NCBI GenBank assembly: GCA_035571835.1
Contig: DATNBU010000017.1
Span: 1-64,000, forward strand
Direction of reading: 5' to 3'
From: Candidatus Limnocylindrales bacterium
GTDB taxonomy: Bacteria; Desulfobacterota; Binatia; UBA1149; CAITLU01
Length of the DNA: 64,000 nt
Numbering within the stretch: the stretch's first letter is position 1; each line of letters opens with the position of its first letter. The notes under the pieces are model-generated. The model was not told the origin of the DNA, made no database searches, and saw nothing but the letters and a program-made list of their open reading frames with translations. Positions 51,212 through 59,268 of this stretch are shown in pieces. The position numbers and the translations under genes are program-made.

Positions 51212-53251
51212 ATGGAACAAAGCTCCGATTCCACGTCCATGGAACGCTTCCTCAAGCCGAAGGCGGTCTCGTCGCGAAAACTCGCGCGCGACCTGCAGGG
51301 CCGCCTTCTGATGGCGGAGGAAAGCGCACTCGATATCGACCGTATCCGCGATGCCGGCATTACCGTGACCGACCTCGGGCGCCGCGTGCGCGTCTATACG
51401 TCGGACATGACCAAGCAACTGGCGTCCTACATCGTTCCGGTCGAGGTCTGCCGTCTCACGCCCGACCAGGCGAAACTCTCGGACGGCGCCAAGGTCCAGA
51501 TCGGAAGGCTGATCGCGAACGAGGGCCTTTATATCCGGCACAATCCGGGGCTTCGCGAAATCGGCATCAACGACCGTGGCGACGTCATCCTTCGCCAGGA
51601 CGCGGAGACCGCCGAGGACGCGACCATCGGACCGCTGCTCAATTCGCACAACACGACGCAGTCGGTACTGACGGACCGGCTCGTGGCGCGCATCGACAAG
51701 AAGACCCACGACCGCGACGTCAAGGAAGCGCGCGCGTGGCTCGAGGCGATGGCGGTCCTGTCCGACGAGAAGACGCTGCGGGCGCGCTTTCTTTCCGGGG
51801 GCGTGCAGTGCGAGCATCGCGGCAACATCGACCAGCTTTACCGAACGACGCAGGCGAACTTCTTCCAGCTCAACGATCCGGTCGCTCTCGAGCTGCAGAC
51901 CGCGCTCGAGGAGCGCTTCCGCCTGCTCGAAAAGCCCGTGCCGATGGTGCGCGTGATCTCGGTGGTCGGCATTCCGCCGAACGAGCGCGCGTACAAGGAA
52001 TACGTCGCGCAACTCAAGGCGAAGAAGCAGAACCCGATGACGCTCGGCCTTCCGAGCCGTCTTCGCGATTCGCAGTTCTTCGACGGCGCCTCCAAGTCGA
52101 TCCCGCCGTCGTGCTTCTTCTATGCGTGCCCGCTCGAGGAAATCGGCGAGGCGATCTACGTGATCACGATCAACACCGACTACCACGGCGAGATCAAGAG
52201 CCGCGGCATTCACGCGGGCGTGACCACGGTGATGTCGCGCGCCGAAGTGCTCTCGGCGCACGCTTCGTGCGCGATCCTGTCGAGCAACGCGAACTCGACG
52301 ATCTTCCTCGGCGCGACCGGCGCCGGGAAATCCGAAGCCGCCACGTTCTGGGGCGAGCGCAACATGCATGCGCGCCGTCTCGAGCTCGAGCGCCGCTATG
52401 CGATCGACCACAAAGGCGACAAGAAGAAGGCGACCGAGATCATGGGGACCGTCGGGTACATGTGCCAGGACGACTGGATCCACATCGTTCCATCGGGAAA
52501 ATCGCAGTGGGACGTGTGGCCCTCCGAGCGGTACTTCTACGTACGCTCGCGCAACCTGCTCAGCCGCGATCTGATCCTCGCCGAATCGGAGCCGATCCTC
52601 GAGAACGCAACGGCGGACTACGGCGCCGGCGGCGAACGCGAATCGCTCGGCCGCGTCACGCACCAGTACCCGGATGAACGGCTGCTCTACGATCCCGACT
52701 CCGATACGTACTACTGCGACCGCGACGTCCACCAGATCGGCACCGTCGTGATGCTCGAGCGTGATCCCGAATACGATTTCGCGGTGCGCCGGCTCTCGCC
52801 GTCGCAGGCGATCGAGTTCCTGCTGCGCGGCGGCACGCCGACCGGCGGCTCGCATCCGTTCTACAACGACTACACCGACCTCTCGAGCCTGCTGATCAGC
52901 CAGGGCGTCGTCGGCGATCGGCTGCTGTCCGCGTTCGAACAGGCCAAGAAGGGCGACGTGGCGGCGCTCATGAACGGTGACGAGGCGCTCGGAAAAATCG
53001 TACTCGATCGCCTGACCGCGCAGATGGAAATCTGGAAGTTCTTCTTCACCGACCTTCCGGTCTTCGTCGTCAACGCGACGGTCGGACGCGACCTGTGCCA
53101 GGACATCCTGTGGTACGCGTCCGAGCATTCGGCATTTCTCAAGGCGGGCAAGGAAAAGACCGCCGCGGAGATGCGCGAGCTCATGAAGAAGACCTACCAG
53201 GTCGACTACGATGCGGCGGGGAACTGGGTGTCGCTGCCGGCAGCGGCCTGA
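51212..53251 (+). CDS. PEPCK-superfamily P-loop protein of unknown function
   Basis: 679 residues. The central region resembles phosphoenolpyruvate carboxykinase and HPr kinase: TDYHGEIKSRGIHAGVTTVM, then SAHASCAILSS, then the P-loop FLGATGAGKSEAATFW (GATGAGKS at 367-374; HPr kinase shares the GKSE form) and an Asp pair CQDDWIHIVP (420-421) where PEPCK has its metal-binding DDE. The 350-residue N-terminal part (e.g. RGNIDQLYRTTQANFF) and the PEPCK adenine motif NTRxxYP are not matched. Could be a kinase, a PEPCK variant or a regulatory NTPase. Ends overlapping the flippase-like gene on the other strand by 46 bp. Confidence 0.7.
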   Translation: MEQSSDSTSMERFLKPKAVSSRKLARDLQGRLLMAEESALDIDRIRDAGITVTDLGRRVRVYTSDMTKQLASYIVPVEVCRLTPDQAKLSDGAKVQIGRLIANEGLYIRHNPGLREIGINDRGDVILRQDAETAEDATIGPLLNSHNTTQSVLTDRLVARIDKKTHDRDVKEARAWLEAMAVLSDEKTLRARFLSGGVQCEHRGNIDQLYRTTQANFFQLNDPVALELQTALEERFRLLEKPVPMVRVISVVGIPPNERAYKEYVAQLKAKKQNPMTLGLPSRLRDSQFFDGASKSIPPSCFFYACPLEEIGEAIYVITINTDYHGEIKSRGIHAGVTTVMSRAEVLSAHASCAILSSNANSTIFLGATGAGKSEAATFWGERNMHARRLELERRYAIDHKGDKKKATEIMGTVGYMCQDDWIHIVPSGKSQWDVWPSERYFYVRSRNLLSRDLILAESEPILENATADYGAGGERESLGRVTHQYPDERLLYDPDSDTYYCDRDVHQIGTVVMLERDPEYDFAVRRLSPSQAIEFLLRGGTPTGGSHPFYNDYTDLSSLLISQGVVGDRLLSAFEQAKKGDVAALMNGDEALGKIVLDRLTAQMEIWKFFFTDLPVFVVNATVGRDLCQDILWYASEHSAFLKAGKEKTAAEMRELMKKTYQVDYDAAGNWVSLPAAA

Positions 53252-54222
53252 GGCAGCGGCCGCGCACGAAGCGTAGGCACGGCGGCGCCGCTCCACAGAT
53301 AGACGACGCCGCCGACCAGCGACGACGCGAGCAGCACGGCGAACCACAGGATGCCGAACGCCGTCGCGGTGTCGACGTCGACGCCCTGCTGCTGCAGGAA
53401 CCACACGTAACCGGCCTCGCGGATCCCGAGGCCGTTCATGCTGATCGGCACTGCGCTCAGCACCGTGACGAGCGGGTGGAAGATGAAGTAGTAGCGCCAG
53501 TCGACGTGCATCGAGATGGCGCTGCCGAGAAGGATCAGCGACGACGCCTGCACGATGTGGAATCCGATCGAGATTCCGGCCGTACGTCCGAGAAGCTGAC
53601 GGTCGCGCCAGAACGGCTCGAGGTCGCGCTCGACGAGCCGGTTCACTCGCCCGTCTGCGGGTAGAAACCGCCTCGCCAGGGGTGGTACGAGGAACCAGCC
53701 GATCACCATCGAAAGCCCGGTCGCGACGACCAGCGCAATCATCGGCAGCGGCAGGCTGAAGCGCCCGAACAACGTGATGGCGGTGACCGCAACGACCACG
53801 AGCATCACGAGCCCGGAGAGCCGGTCGAAGATCACGGTATGCATCGCGACCGTGCGCCGGCCTGCGGACGCGCCGAGATAGAGCGCGCGCACCACGTCGC
53901 CGCCGAGCGTCGACGGCCCGAAAAGATTGAAAAACATCCCCACGTAGTAGTAGCGGAGAAAGTCACCCGGCGATTCGTTGAATCCGACCCGGCGGGCAAT
54001 CAGACACCAGCGCCACGCGGTCAGCGCCTGGCCGACGAGATAAACCGCTATGACAACGAGCACATCGGCGGCATCGGCCTTGGCCAGCGCGGTCGCCATC
54101 TTGCCGGTGTCAACCTGGCGAACGAGCAGGAAAAGCGCCAGAGCAGAAACCCCGACCTTTGCGAGTTGGGAGGCAATGCGAACCAGCACGGCCCTCCCCG
54201 AGCGGCGAGGCTTCGAGCTCAC
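53206..54222 (-). CDS. LPG-synthase-TM / flippase-like integral membrane protein (UPF0104)
   Basis: About 338 residues, eight or so transmembrane helices. Family marks: WRWCLIARRVG, FFNLFGPSTLGGDVVRALYL (G-G-D-x-x-R) and ISMNGLGIREAGYVWFL (G-x-R-E). Related to the N-terminal flippase half of MprF and to AglD; transports or transfers a lipid-linked group, unknown here. GTG at 54222 is chosen; TTG at 54261 is possible. Its 3' end overlaps the PEPCK-like gene. A second member is at 55644-57014. Confidence 0.85.
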   Translation of the reverse strand: MSSKPRRSGRAVLVRIASQLAKVGVSALALFLLVRQVDTGKMATALAKADAADVLVVIAVYLVGQALTAWRWCLIARRVGFNESPGDFLRYYYVGMFFNLFGPSTLGGDVVRALYLGASAGRRTVAMHTVIFDRLSGLVMLVVVAVTAITLFGRFSLPLPMIALVVATGLSMVIGWFLVPPLARRFLPADGRVNRLVERDLEPFWRDRQLLGRTAGISIGFHIVQASSLILLGSAISMHVDWRYYFIFHPLVTVLSAVPISMNGLGIREAGYVWFLQQQGVDVDTATAFGILWFAVLLASSLVGGVVYLWSGAAVPTLRARPLPQAAAGSDTQFPAAS

Positions 54223-54688
54223 GAAGCGTAGCCGATACCACCGTTCTGCGGGCCGCTCCAAGTCGAATGTGCCGTCCGGTCGCGGGCCTTGCCAGGGGTC
54301 CTCGCGGACGCGGACCTCGCTCGCGGCAGGCTGGCGGCGGCGCGGCGCAGCCTTGACACCCCGGCCGTGCAGCTAAAAAATGACCGCCTCGTTGCGTGGC
54401 GACGATCGGAGGTACGAAACGACGGACGGCACCCCGGCCTGATCGGTGGAACGCATCGCCTGCGCCACCGAAAACGGCGAGAAGCCATACGGGACATCCG
54501 GTCGAAACTCTGCAAACCAACCCGACTTACAAGGACGAGGACGAAGAAGCGGGAAAGACACCAAAGACGCGCGACCACCGTTTCGCGTCCGAATAAGCGT
54601 CGGGCTCGCCCGTCTTGTCCACGAATCACCGTCGCCACCAAAGCGGCGGTCACCTGGTCGTCGACCGGGACAACTACTGGAGGATGAA
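54223..54688. other. 466-bp region upstream of the DsbA-like lipoprotein gene
   Basis: Contains a sigma-70-like promoter (54353-54381) and about 300 bp of leader sequence. The leader is purine-rich around 54520-54560. No protein-coding signal, tRNA or known riboswitch motif was recognised. A long untranslated leader would be unusual and could hold a small RNA or small reading frame. Confidence 0.45.
54353..54381 (+). promoter_or_regulatory. Sigma-70-like promoter for the DsbA-like lipoprotein gene
   Basis: TTGACA at 54353-54358 (perfect -35), 17-bp spacer, AAAAAT at 54376-54381 (4 of 6 to TATAAT) within an AT stretch that stands out in GC-rich DNA. The start of transcription would be near 54388, giving a leader of about 300 nt before the ATG at 54689. 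Confidence 0.55.
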
Positions 54689-55444
54689 ATGAAAGCACCG
54701 TTCCGTTCGATTGCCCTGCTTGCCGCTGGCGCGGCCCTGACCCTCTCGGCCTGCGCCGATCCGCAAGCCGTCGGGGACATCAAGGCCTCCGTCGACAGGA
54801 TTGAGGCTTCGCAGAAGGACATGGTCACCAAGATCGAGGCGCTCGAGAAGAGCAACAAGGAAATGATCGCGAAGGCCGCCGCTGCCAAGCCGGCCGCGCC
54901 GAACGCTCCCGATCCGAACAAGAAGTACGACATCAACATCGGCAACGCGCCGTGCAAGGGCCCCGCGAATGCGGCCGTCACGATCGCCGAGTGGTCGGAC
55001 TTCCAGTGCCCGTTCTGCTCGCAGGCAAAAGATCTGGTTCACCAGATCGTCGACGCGTATCCGAAAGACGTCCGCTTCTGCTTCAAGAAGTACCCGCTTC
55101 CGTTCCACCCGAACGCGATGCCGGCAGCCAAGGCCGCCGTCGCCGCCGCCAAGCAGGGCAAGTTCTTCGAGATGCACGACAAGCTCTTCGAGAATCAGCG
55201 CGAGCTGAGCCCGGAGAACTACGTGAAGTGGGCCGGCGAGATCGGGCTCAACGTCGACCAGTTCAAGAAGGACATGGAATCGCCGGAAGTCGCCGCCCAG
55301 ATCACCAGCGACATGAAGGAAGCCGGTGACGTCGGCGTGCGCGGCACGCCGAGCTTCTTCATCGACGGCAAGCAGCCGGCGGGCCGTTCGTTCGAGCTGT
55401 ACAAGTCGATCATCGACGAGAGCATCAAGAACAAGAAAGCCTGA
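54689..55444 (+). CDS. DsbA-like thioredoxin-fold lipoprotein
   Basis: 251 residues. Lipobox LSAC (Cys about 22), coiled-coil/Ala-Lys linker (about 28-75), then a DSBA/thioredoxin_4 domain: VTIAEWSDFQCPFCSQAKDL with active-site CPFC, YPLPFHPNAMPAAKAAVAA, and the cis-Pro in GVRGTPSFFIDG. Predicted to form or shuffle disulfides in exported proteins from a membrane anchor. GGAGG Shine-Dalgarno. Flanked by two flippase-like genes, single-gene transcript with its own terminator. Confidence 0.93.
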   Translation: MKAPFRSIALLAAGAALTLSACADPQAVGDIKASVDRIEASQKDMVTKIEALEKSNKEMIAKAAAAKPAAPNAPDPNKKYDINIGNAPCKGPANAAVTIAEWSDFQCPFCSQAKDLVHQIVDAYPKDVRFCFKKYPLPFHPNAMPAAKAAVAAAKQGKFFEMHDKLFENQRELSPENYVKWAGEIGLNVDQFKKDMESPEVAAQITSDMKEAGDVGVRGTPSFFIDGKQPAGRSFELYKSIIDESIKNKKA

Positions 55445-55471
55445 AGCTCGCGCTCGACCAGTTGAACGAGC

Positions 55472-55507
55472 AAGGGGGCCGTCCCTCGGGACGGCCCCCT
55501 TTTTTTT
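55472..55507 (+). terminator. Rho-independent terminator of the DsbA-like gene
   Basis: Stem AAGGGGGCCGTCCC paired with GGGACGGCCCCCTT, minimal loop, running into eight T residues (55500-55507). Lies 27 bp after the stop. Confidence 0.95.
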
Positions 55508-55643
55508 GACGGACCGGCCGTACACCACTCTTTTCGCGGTTTCGCCGGAACGCGCTCGTCGCCGCAGCCCGGTTTCTGTCGCCTTTCGTGCTGTTTCGGT
55601 CCCGCGGGCGACTGTGGCATCCCTGTAGAAGGACCCGCTGTCG

Positions 55644-57014
55644 ATGAAAAAAACGTTCTCCGTGCTCGTCAAGTTCGCGGTCACGATCGCGATCTTCGTC
55701 GGGATATTTCTCGAGTTCGGCGGGGGATTCCATCCCGTCCGGACGTCGTCGCTCCGCGAGCCGGGCGCGATCGAAGTTTCCAATCCTGCGTATCCGGGCA
55801 TCGTCGGACGCATCAAGGCGAAGCTTGCGGGCAAGCCTCTCCCTCCGCCCAGGCTTCCCGCCACCATCGACGATGCGTGCGCGAATCCCGAAGGCGCGGT
55901 CTTCGTGCGTGTCGCCGACGGATCGATGCGCCACCTGAAGACCTTGCGTCACTGCGGCGACAAGGCGCTCGCATTTCTCTACACGAAGACGAGCGACGGC
56001 GACTATGCGACGGTGCCGCTCGCCGCCGCGCCCGAAGAATCATTCGTTCGCATCCAGGGATTCCAGCTGGTCCCGGCCGATCCCGCCGAGCTGTGGGCCG
56101 AGATCCGAAACGTCCGGATGTCGGTGTTCCTGCCGTGGTTCCTCGCGGCCATGGCGATCAAGCTGGTCGGCATCTTCGCGAACATCTGGCGCTGGCAGAT
56201 CCTGCTGCAGGGCCAGGGCATCCGCCTCAAGTTCGGATTCCTGACCAGCACATATTTCATCGGCCGTTACTTCGGCATCGTCACCCCGAGCACGATGGGC
56301 CTCGATGCGTGGCGCATCTACGAGACGGCGCGGCTTACGAAAAAGCCGATCGAGTGCACGACCGCGCTTGCGGTCGAGCGCATCATCGGGCTGGTCGGGC
56401 TACTCGCGACGATTCTTCTGTTCATGCCGTTTGCCGGCCGCCTGATCGAAGGGCATTCGTTCGGCGAGATGGTCGGCGCCATGAAGGTCCCGCTCGCCGG
56501 CGCGCTCGTACTCGGCGTGCTCATGCTGATGCAGCCGGCGTGGTTCGGACAGCTTCTGCGGCTCATCCCGCACGAGAAAGCGCGAAAGTTCGCCGCCAAC
56601 GTGGTCCATGCCGCCACCGCGTACTCGAATCGCCGGCTCTACATGCTGGGGGCGCTCGCGCTCGCCGTGATCGGACAGATCACGACCACGCTCATGTACT
56701 TCTGCAATGCGATGTCGATCGCGGCCGAAGGCGTCCACACGTCCGAAGTGCTGTTCGCATCCGCCGTCATGACACTCGGAACGTTCATCGCGCCGTCCGC
56801 CTCGGGCGAAGGAGTCCGCGAGCTCGTCTTCGTATGGCTGATCGGCAGCAAGACCGGCGCCGTCAAGGCGTTCCTGATCGGCAATCTTGGTTTCTGGATC
56901 GAAAAAGTCCCGCTGTCGGTTCCCGGCGGCATCATTCTTCTCATGCGCAACGACCCGACGCTTCATGCCGTGACCGAGGAAGACCTCGCGCGCGTGACCG
57001 GCCGCCGGGCCTGA
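55644..57014 (+). CDS. LPG-synthase-TM / flippase-like protein with large periplasmic insert
   Basis: 456 residues. TM1 (about 8-24) is separated from TM2 (about 155-175) by about 125 residues that should be periplasmic, with two Cys and a beta-rich look (AVFVRVADGSMRHLKTLRHC). The remaining helices follow the family: IWRWQILLQGQG, FGIVTPSTMGLDAWRIYE and SASGEGVRELVFVWLIG, the last two matching the conserved G-x-D-x-x-R and G-x-R-E signatures. Paralogous to 53206-54222 but with this insert. AAGGA Shine-Dalgarno about 10 bases before the ATG. Lipid or glycolipid transport is inferred. Confidence 0.85.
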   Translation: MKKTFSVLVKFAVTIAIFVGIFLEFGGGFHPVRTSSLREPGAIEVSNPAYPGIVGRIKAKLAGKPLPPPRLPATIDDACANPEGAVFVRVADGSMRHLKTLRHCGDKALAFLYTKTSDGDYATVPLAAAPEESFVRIQGFQLVPADPAELWAEIRNVRMSVFLPWFLAAMAIKLVGIFANIWRWQILLQGQGIRLKFGFLTSTYFIGRYFGIVTPSTMGLDAWRIYETARLTKKPIECTTALAVERIIGLVGLLATILLFMPFAGRLIEGHSFGEMVGAMKVPLAGALVLGVLMLMQPAWFGQLLRLIPHEKARKFAANVVHAATAYSNRRLYMLGALALAVIGQITTTLMYFCNAMSIAAEGVHTSEVLFASAVMTLGTFIAPSASGEGVRELVFVWLIGSKTGAVKAFLIGNLGFWIEKVPLSVPGGIILLMRNDPTLHAVTEEDLARVTGRRA

Positions 57015-57047
57015 GCGGCCGGCACGACGACGAACAGGAGTAGCGGC

Positions 57048-58439
57048 TTGCAGGGATTCTGTACGAAATGCGGCGCTGCTCTTCAGGACGGCGCGAAGTT
57101 CTGCACGTCGTGCGGCGCGCCGATCGCGCCCGCCGGCGCAGCCGCGAGCTCGGCTCCGCAGGCGCCGGTCGCGGCAATCGTGATGGGCGCCGTGCTGGTC
57201 GCGCTCGGCGGCATCGCTGCGTACTTCGCGCTGCGCACGAACACCGATGTTCCCCGCGCCGTTCCAGGCACCGCCGGTACTCCGGGCGCGAATTCCAGAG
57301 CGGCCGCAGACGAAGACGGCCTTCCGAACGGACATCCGAGCATCGAGCTTCCGAAAGAAGTCCTCGATTTCCTCGACGGCCTGACGGCCGACGCCGAGAA
57401 GAATCCGCAGAGCATCGAGGCTCTCCAGAAGCTCGCGCATGCGCGCTACCGGGCAAGCGTGATCAACGCGTCGTATCGCGTGTCGGCCGACCAGGCGCTC
57501 CAGAAACTGCTCGCGCTCGACCCGACCAACATCGACGGCCTTCGCATCTCGGCCAACCTCGCGTACGACGCCGGCGACTATGACGAAGCCCGCAAGCGCT
57601 TCGAAGTGTTCCTCGCGAAGTATCCCGACGACGTCAGTGCGATCACCGATCTCGGCTCGACACTGCTGTTCCAGGACAAGGTCGACGATGCGATCGCACA
57701 GTATCGCAAGGCGCTCGCGAAAGATCCGAAGTTCATGCAGGCGCAGTTCAATCTCGGCGTCGCGCTCGAGAAGCAGGGCAAGAACGACGAAGCGATCGCA
57801 TCGCTGCGCAAGGCGCTCGAGCTGTCGGAAACGCCCGACGAGCGCCAGCACATCGAGAACACGCTGGCCGCGATGGAGCATCGCGAGCCGATGAAGATCG
57901 CCGGTGCGCGCAGCGCCAGGCCGGGAGCCGGCGCAGAAGCAGCCGGTGGTTCGGCAGGCGGCATGCCCGCAGCAAACGCTTCGGGCACCGCTCCGCCCGC
58001 GCAAGGCTCGATGCAAGGCGGCATGCCGATGCCGCCTCCGGCTCCCGATCGCGACGTGCCGACCAACGCGAGCAGCGATTTCCAGCGCCAGGCGGAAAAG
58101 CCGTTCGTGACGCATCCGATGATCGGGCCGCGTGTCGTCTCGTTCGAGTGGAAGAGCGCGACGTCGATGGCAGTGAAGATCGCCGACTTCCCGATGGACA
58201 AGATGCCGCCGTTCGCGCGCGCGAAGTTCGAATCCGGAATGGCCGCGCGCATCGGCGAGATCGCATCGCGCAATACGGTGGCCGGCCCGGTCACGGTCGA
58301 GCTCATCGACAACGCGAGCGGCAGCGTCATGGACAGGATCGAAGCCGGTCCGCCCGCGAGCAAGCAAGCCCCGCCGGCAGCCGCACCAACCGGAATGCCA
58401 GGCGCGGTCACTCCGGGACCGGCAGGGAGCGGAAAATGA
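57048..58439 (+). CDS. Zinc-ribbon, single-pass membrane, TPR protein
   Basis: 463 residues. N-terminal zinc ribbon FCTKCGAAL...FCTSCGAPI (two CxxC), one transmembrane helix (about 45-65), three or four TPRs (about 115-275), a Gly/Met/Ala-rich linker and a C-terminal folded region (about 350-430). TTG start with AGGAG upstream. Its stop overlaps the start of the MoxR ATPase gene (ATGA), so it is probably part of the same machine, a membrane anchor or adaptor. Not recognised as a named family. Confidence 0.82.
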   Translation: MQGFCTKCGAALQDGAKFCTSCGAPIAPAGAAASSAPQAPVAAIVMGAVLVALGGIAAYFALRTNTDVPRAVPGTAGTPGANSRAAADEDGLPNGHPSIELPKEVLDFLDGLTADAEKNPQSIEALQKLAHARYRASVINASYRVSADQALQKLLALDPTNIDGLRISANLAYDAGDYDEARKRFEVFLAKYPDDVSAITDLGSTLLFQDKVDDAIAQYRKALAKDPKFMQAQFNLGVALEKQGKNDEAIASLRKALELSETPDERQHIENTLAAMEHREPMKIAGARSARPGAGAEAAGGSAGGMPAANASGTAPPAQGSMQGGMPMPPPAPDRDVPTNASSDFQRQAEKPFVTHPMIGPRVVSFEWKSATSMAVKIADFPMDKMPPFARAKFESGMAARIGEIASRNTVAGPVTVELIDNASGSVMDRIEAGPPASKQAPPAAAPTGMPGAVTPGPAGSGK

Positions 58440-59245
58440 CGAGCCAGCCCGCGCAGCCGTACTATCTTCCGCTCGCCGACGAGGTCGAGGTCTTCGAAGC
58501 CGCGTTCCGGCAGAAGCTTCCGGTGCTGCTCAAAGGTCCGACCGGCTGCGGCAAGACGCGTTTCGTCGAATACATGGCGTGGCGCCTGCTTCCGGAGAGC
58601 GACGCGCGGCCGCAGTCGCTGATCACCGTCGCATGCAACGAAGACCTGACCGGCAGCGATCTCGTCGGACGATATCTCGTGCGCGGCGACGAGACGCTGT
58701 GGATGGACGGTCCTCTGACGCAGGCGGTTCGCGTCGGCGCGATGTGCTACCTCGACGAGATCGTCGAGGCGCGCAAGGACACGATGGTGTTGATCCATCC
58801 GCTGACCGACCATCGCCGCATTCTTCCGGTCGACAAGCTGGCCGTCACGTTGACGGCGCACCCGGATTTCACGCTCGTGGTGTCGTACAATCCCGGCTAC
58901 CAGTCGGTGCTCAAGGACCTCAAGCCGTCGACGCGCCAGCGCTTCGTCACGCTCGAATTCCACTATCCGCCGCGCGACAAGGAGGCCGAGATCATCGCAC
59001 ACGAGAGCGGGATCCCGATCGACGTCGCGATGGATCTCGCGCATCTCGGCGAGCGCGTGCGCGAGCTCAAATCCGGCGGGCTCGAAGAAGGCGTCTCCGC
59101 GCGGCTGCTCGTCTATGCCGGTCAGCTCATCCGCCAGGGCATGAAGCCGCATCGTGCGTGCGAAGCGACGGTCGTCCGCGCGCTCAGCGACGACCGCCAG
59201 ACGCAGGCCGCCATCGCCGAGCTCGTGAGCGCGATCTTCGCGTAG
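58436..59245 (+). CDS. MoxR AAA+ ATPase of the CbbQ/NirQ/NorQ type
   Basis: 269 residues. Walker A GPTGCGKT (34-41), Walker B CYLDE (104-108), sensor/arginine region [11 protein letters not shown], and the CbbQ_C-type C-terminal helix bundle. Opening [13 protein letters not shown] matches the NorQ family. These hexameric ATPases work with a vWA partner (NorD, CbbO) to activate or insert metal in a target enzyme. ATG overlaps the previous stop (ATGA); the NorD-like gene follows 23 bp later. Confidence 0.94.
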   Translation: MTSQPAQPYYLPLADEVEVFEAAFRQKLPVLLKGPTGCGKTRFVEYMAWRLLPESDARPQSLITVACNEDLTGSDLVGRYLVRGDETLWMDGPLTQAVRVGAMCYLDEIVEARKDTMVLIHPLTDHRRILPVDKLAVTLTAHPDFTLVVSYNPGYQSVLKDLKPSTRQRFVTLEFHYPPRDKEAEIIAHESGIPIDVAMDLAHLGERVRELKSGGLEEGVSARLLVYAGQLIRQGMKPHRACEATVVRALSDDRQTQAAIAELVSAIFA

Positions 59246-59268
59246 CGTCCGCGGCTGCCGGCGCATCG

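Noticed and set aside
51038-53404. 788-codon minus-strand frame across the PEPCK-like gene
   Set aside because: Arg/Val/His-rich, no domains, fully antisense to a supported gene.
56400-58367. 655-codon minus-strand frame across the flippase-like and TPR genes
   Set aside because: No domains, spans two real genes on the other strand, composition typical of antisense shadow.
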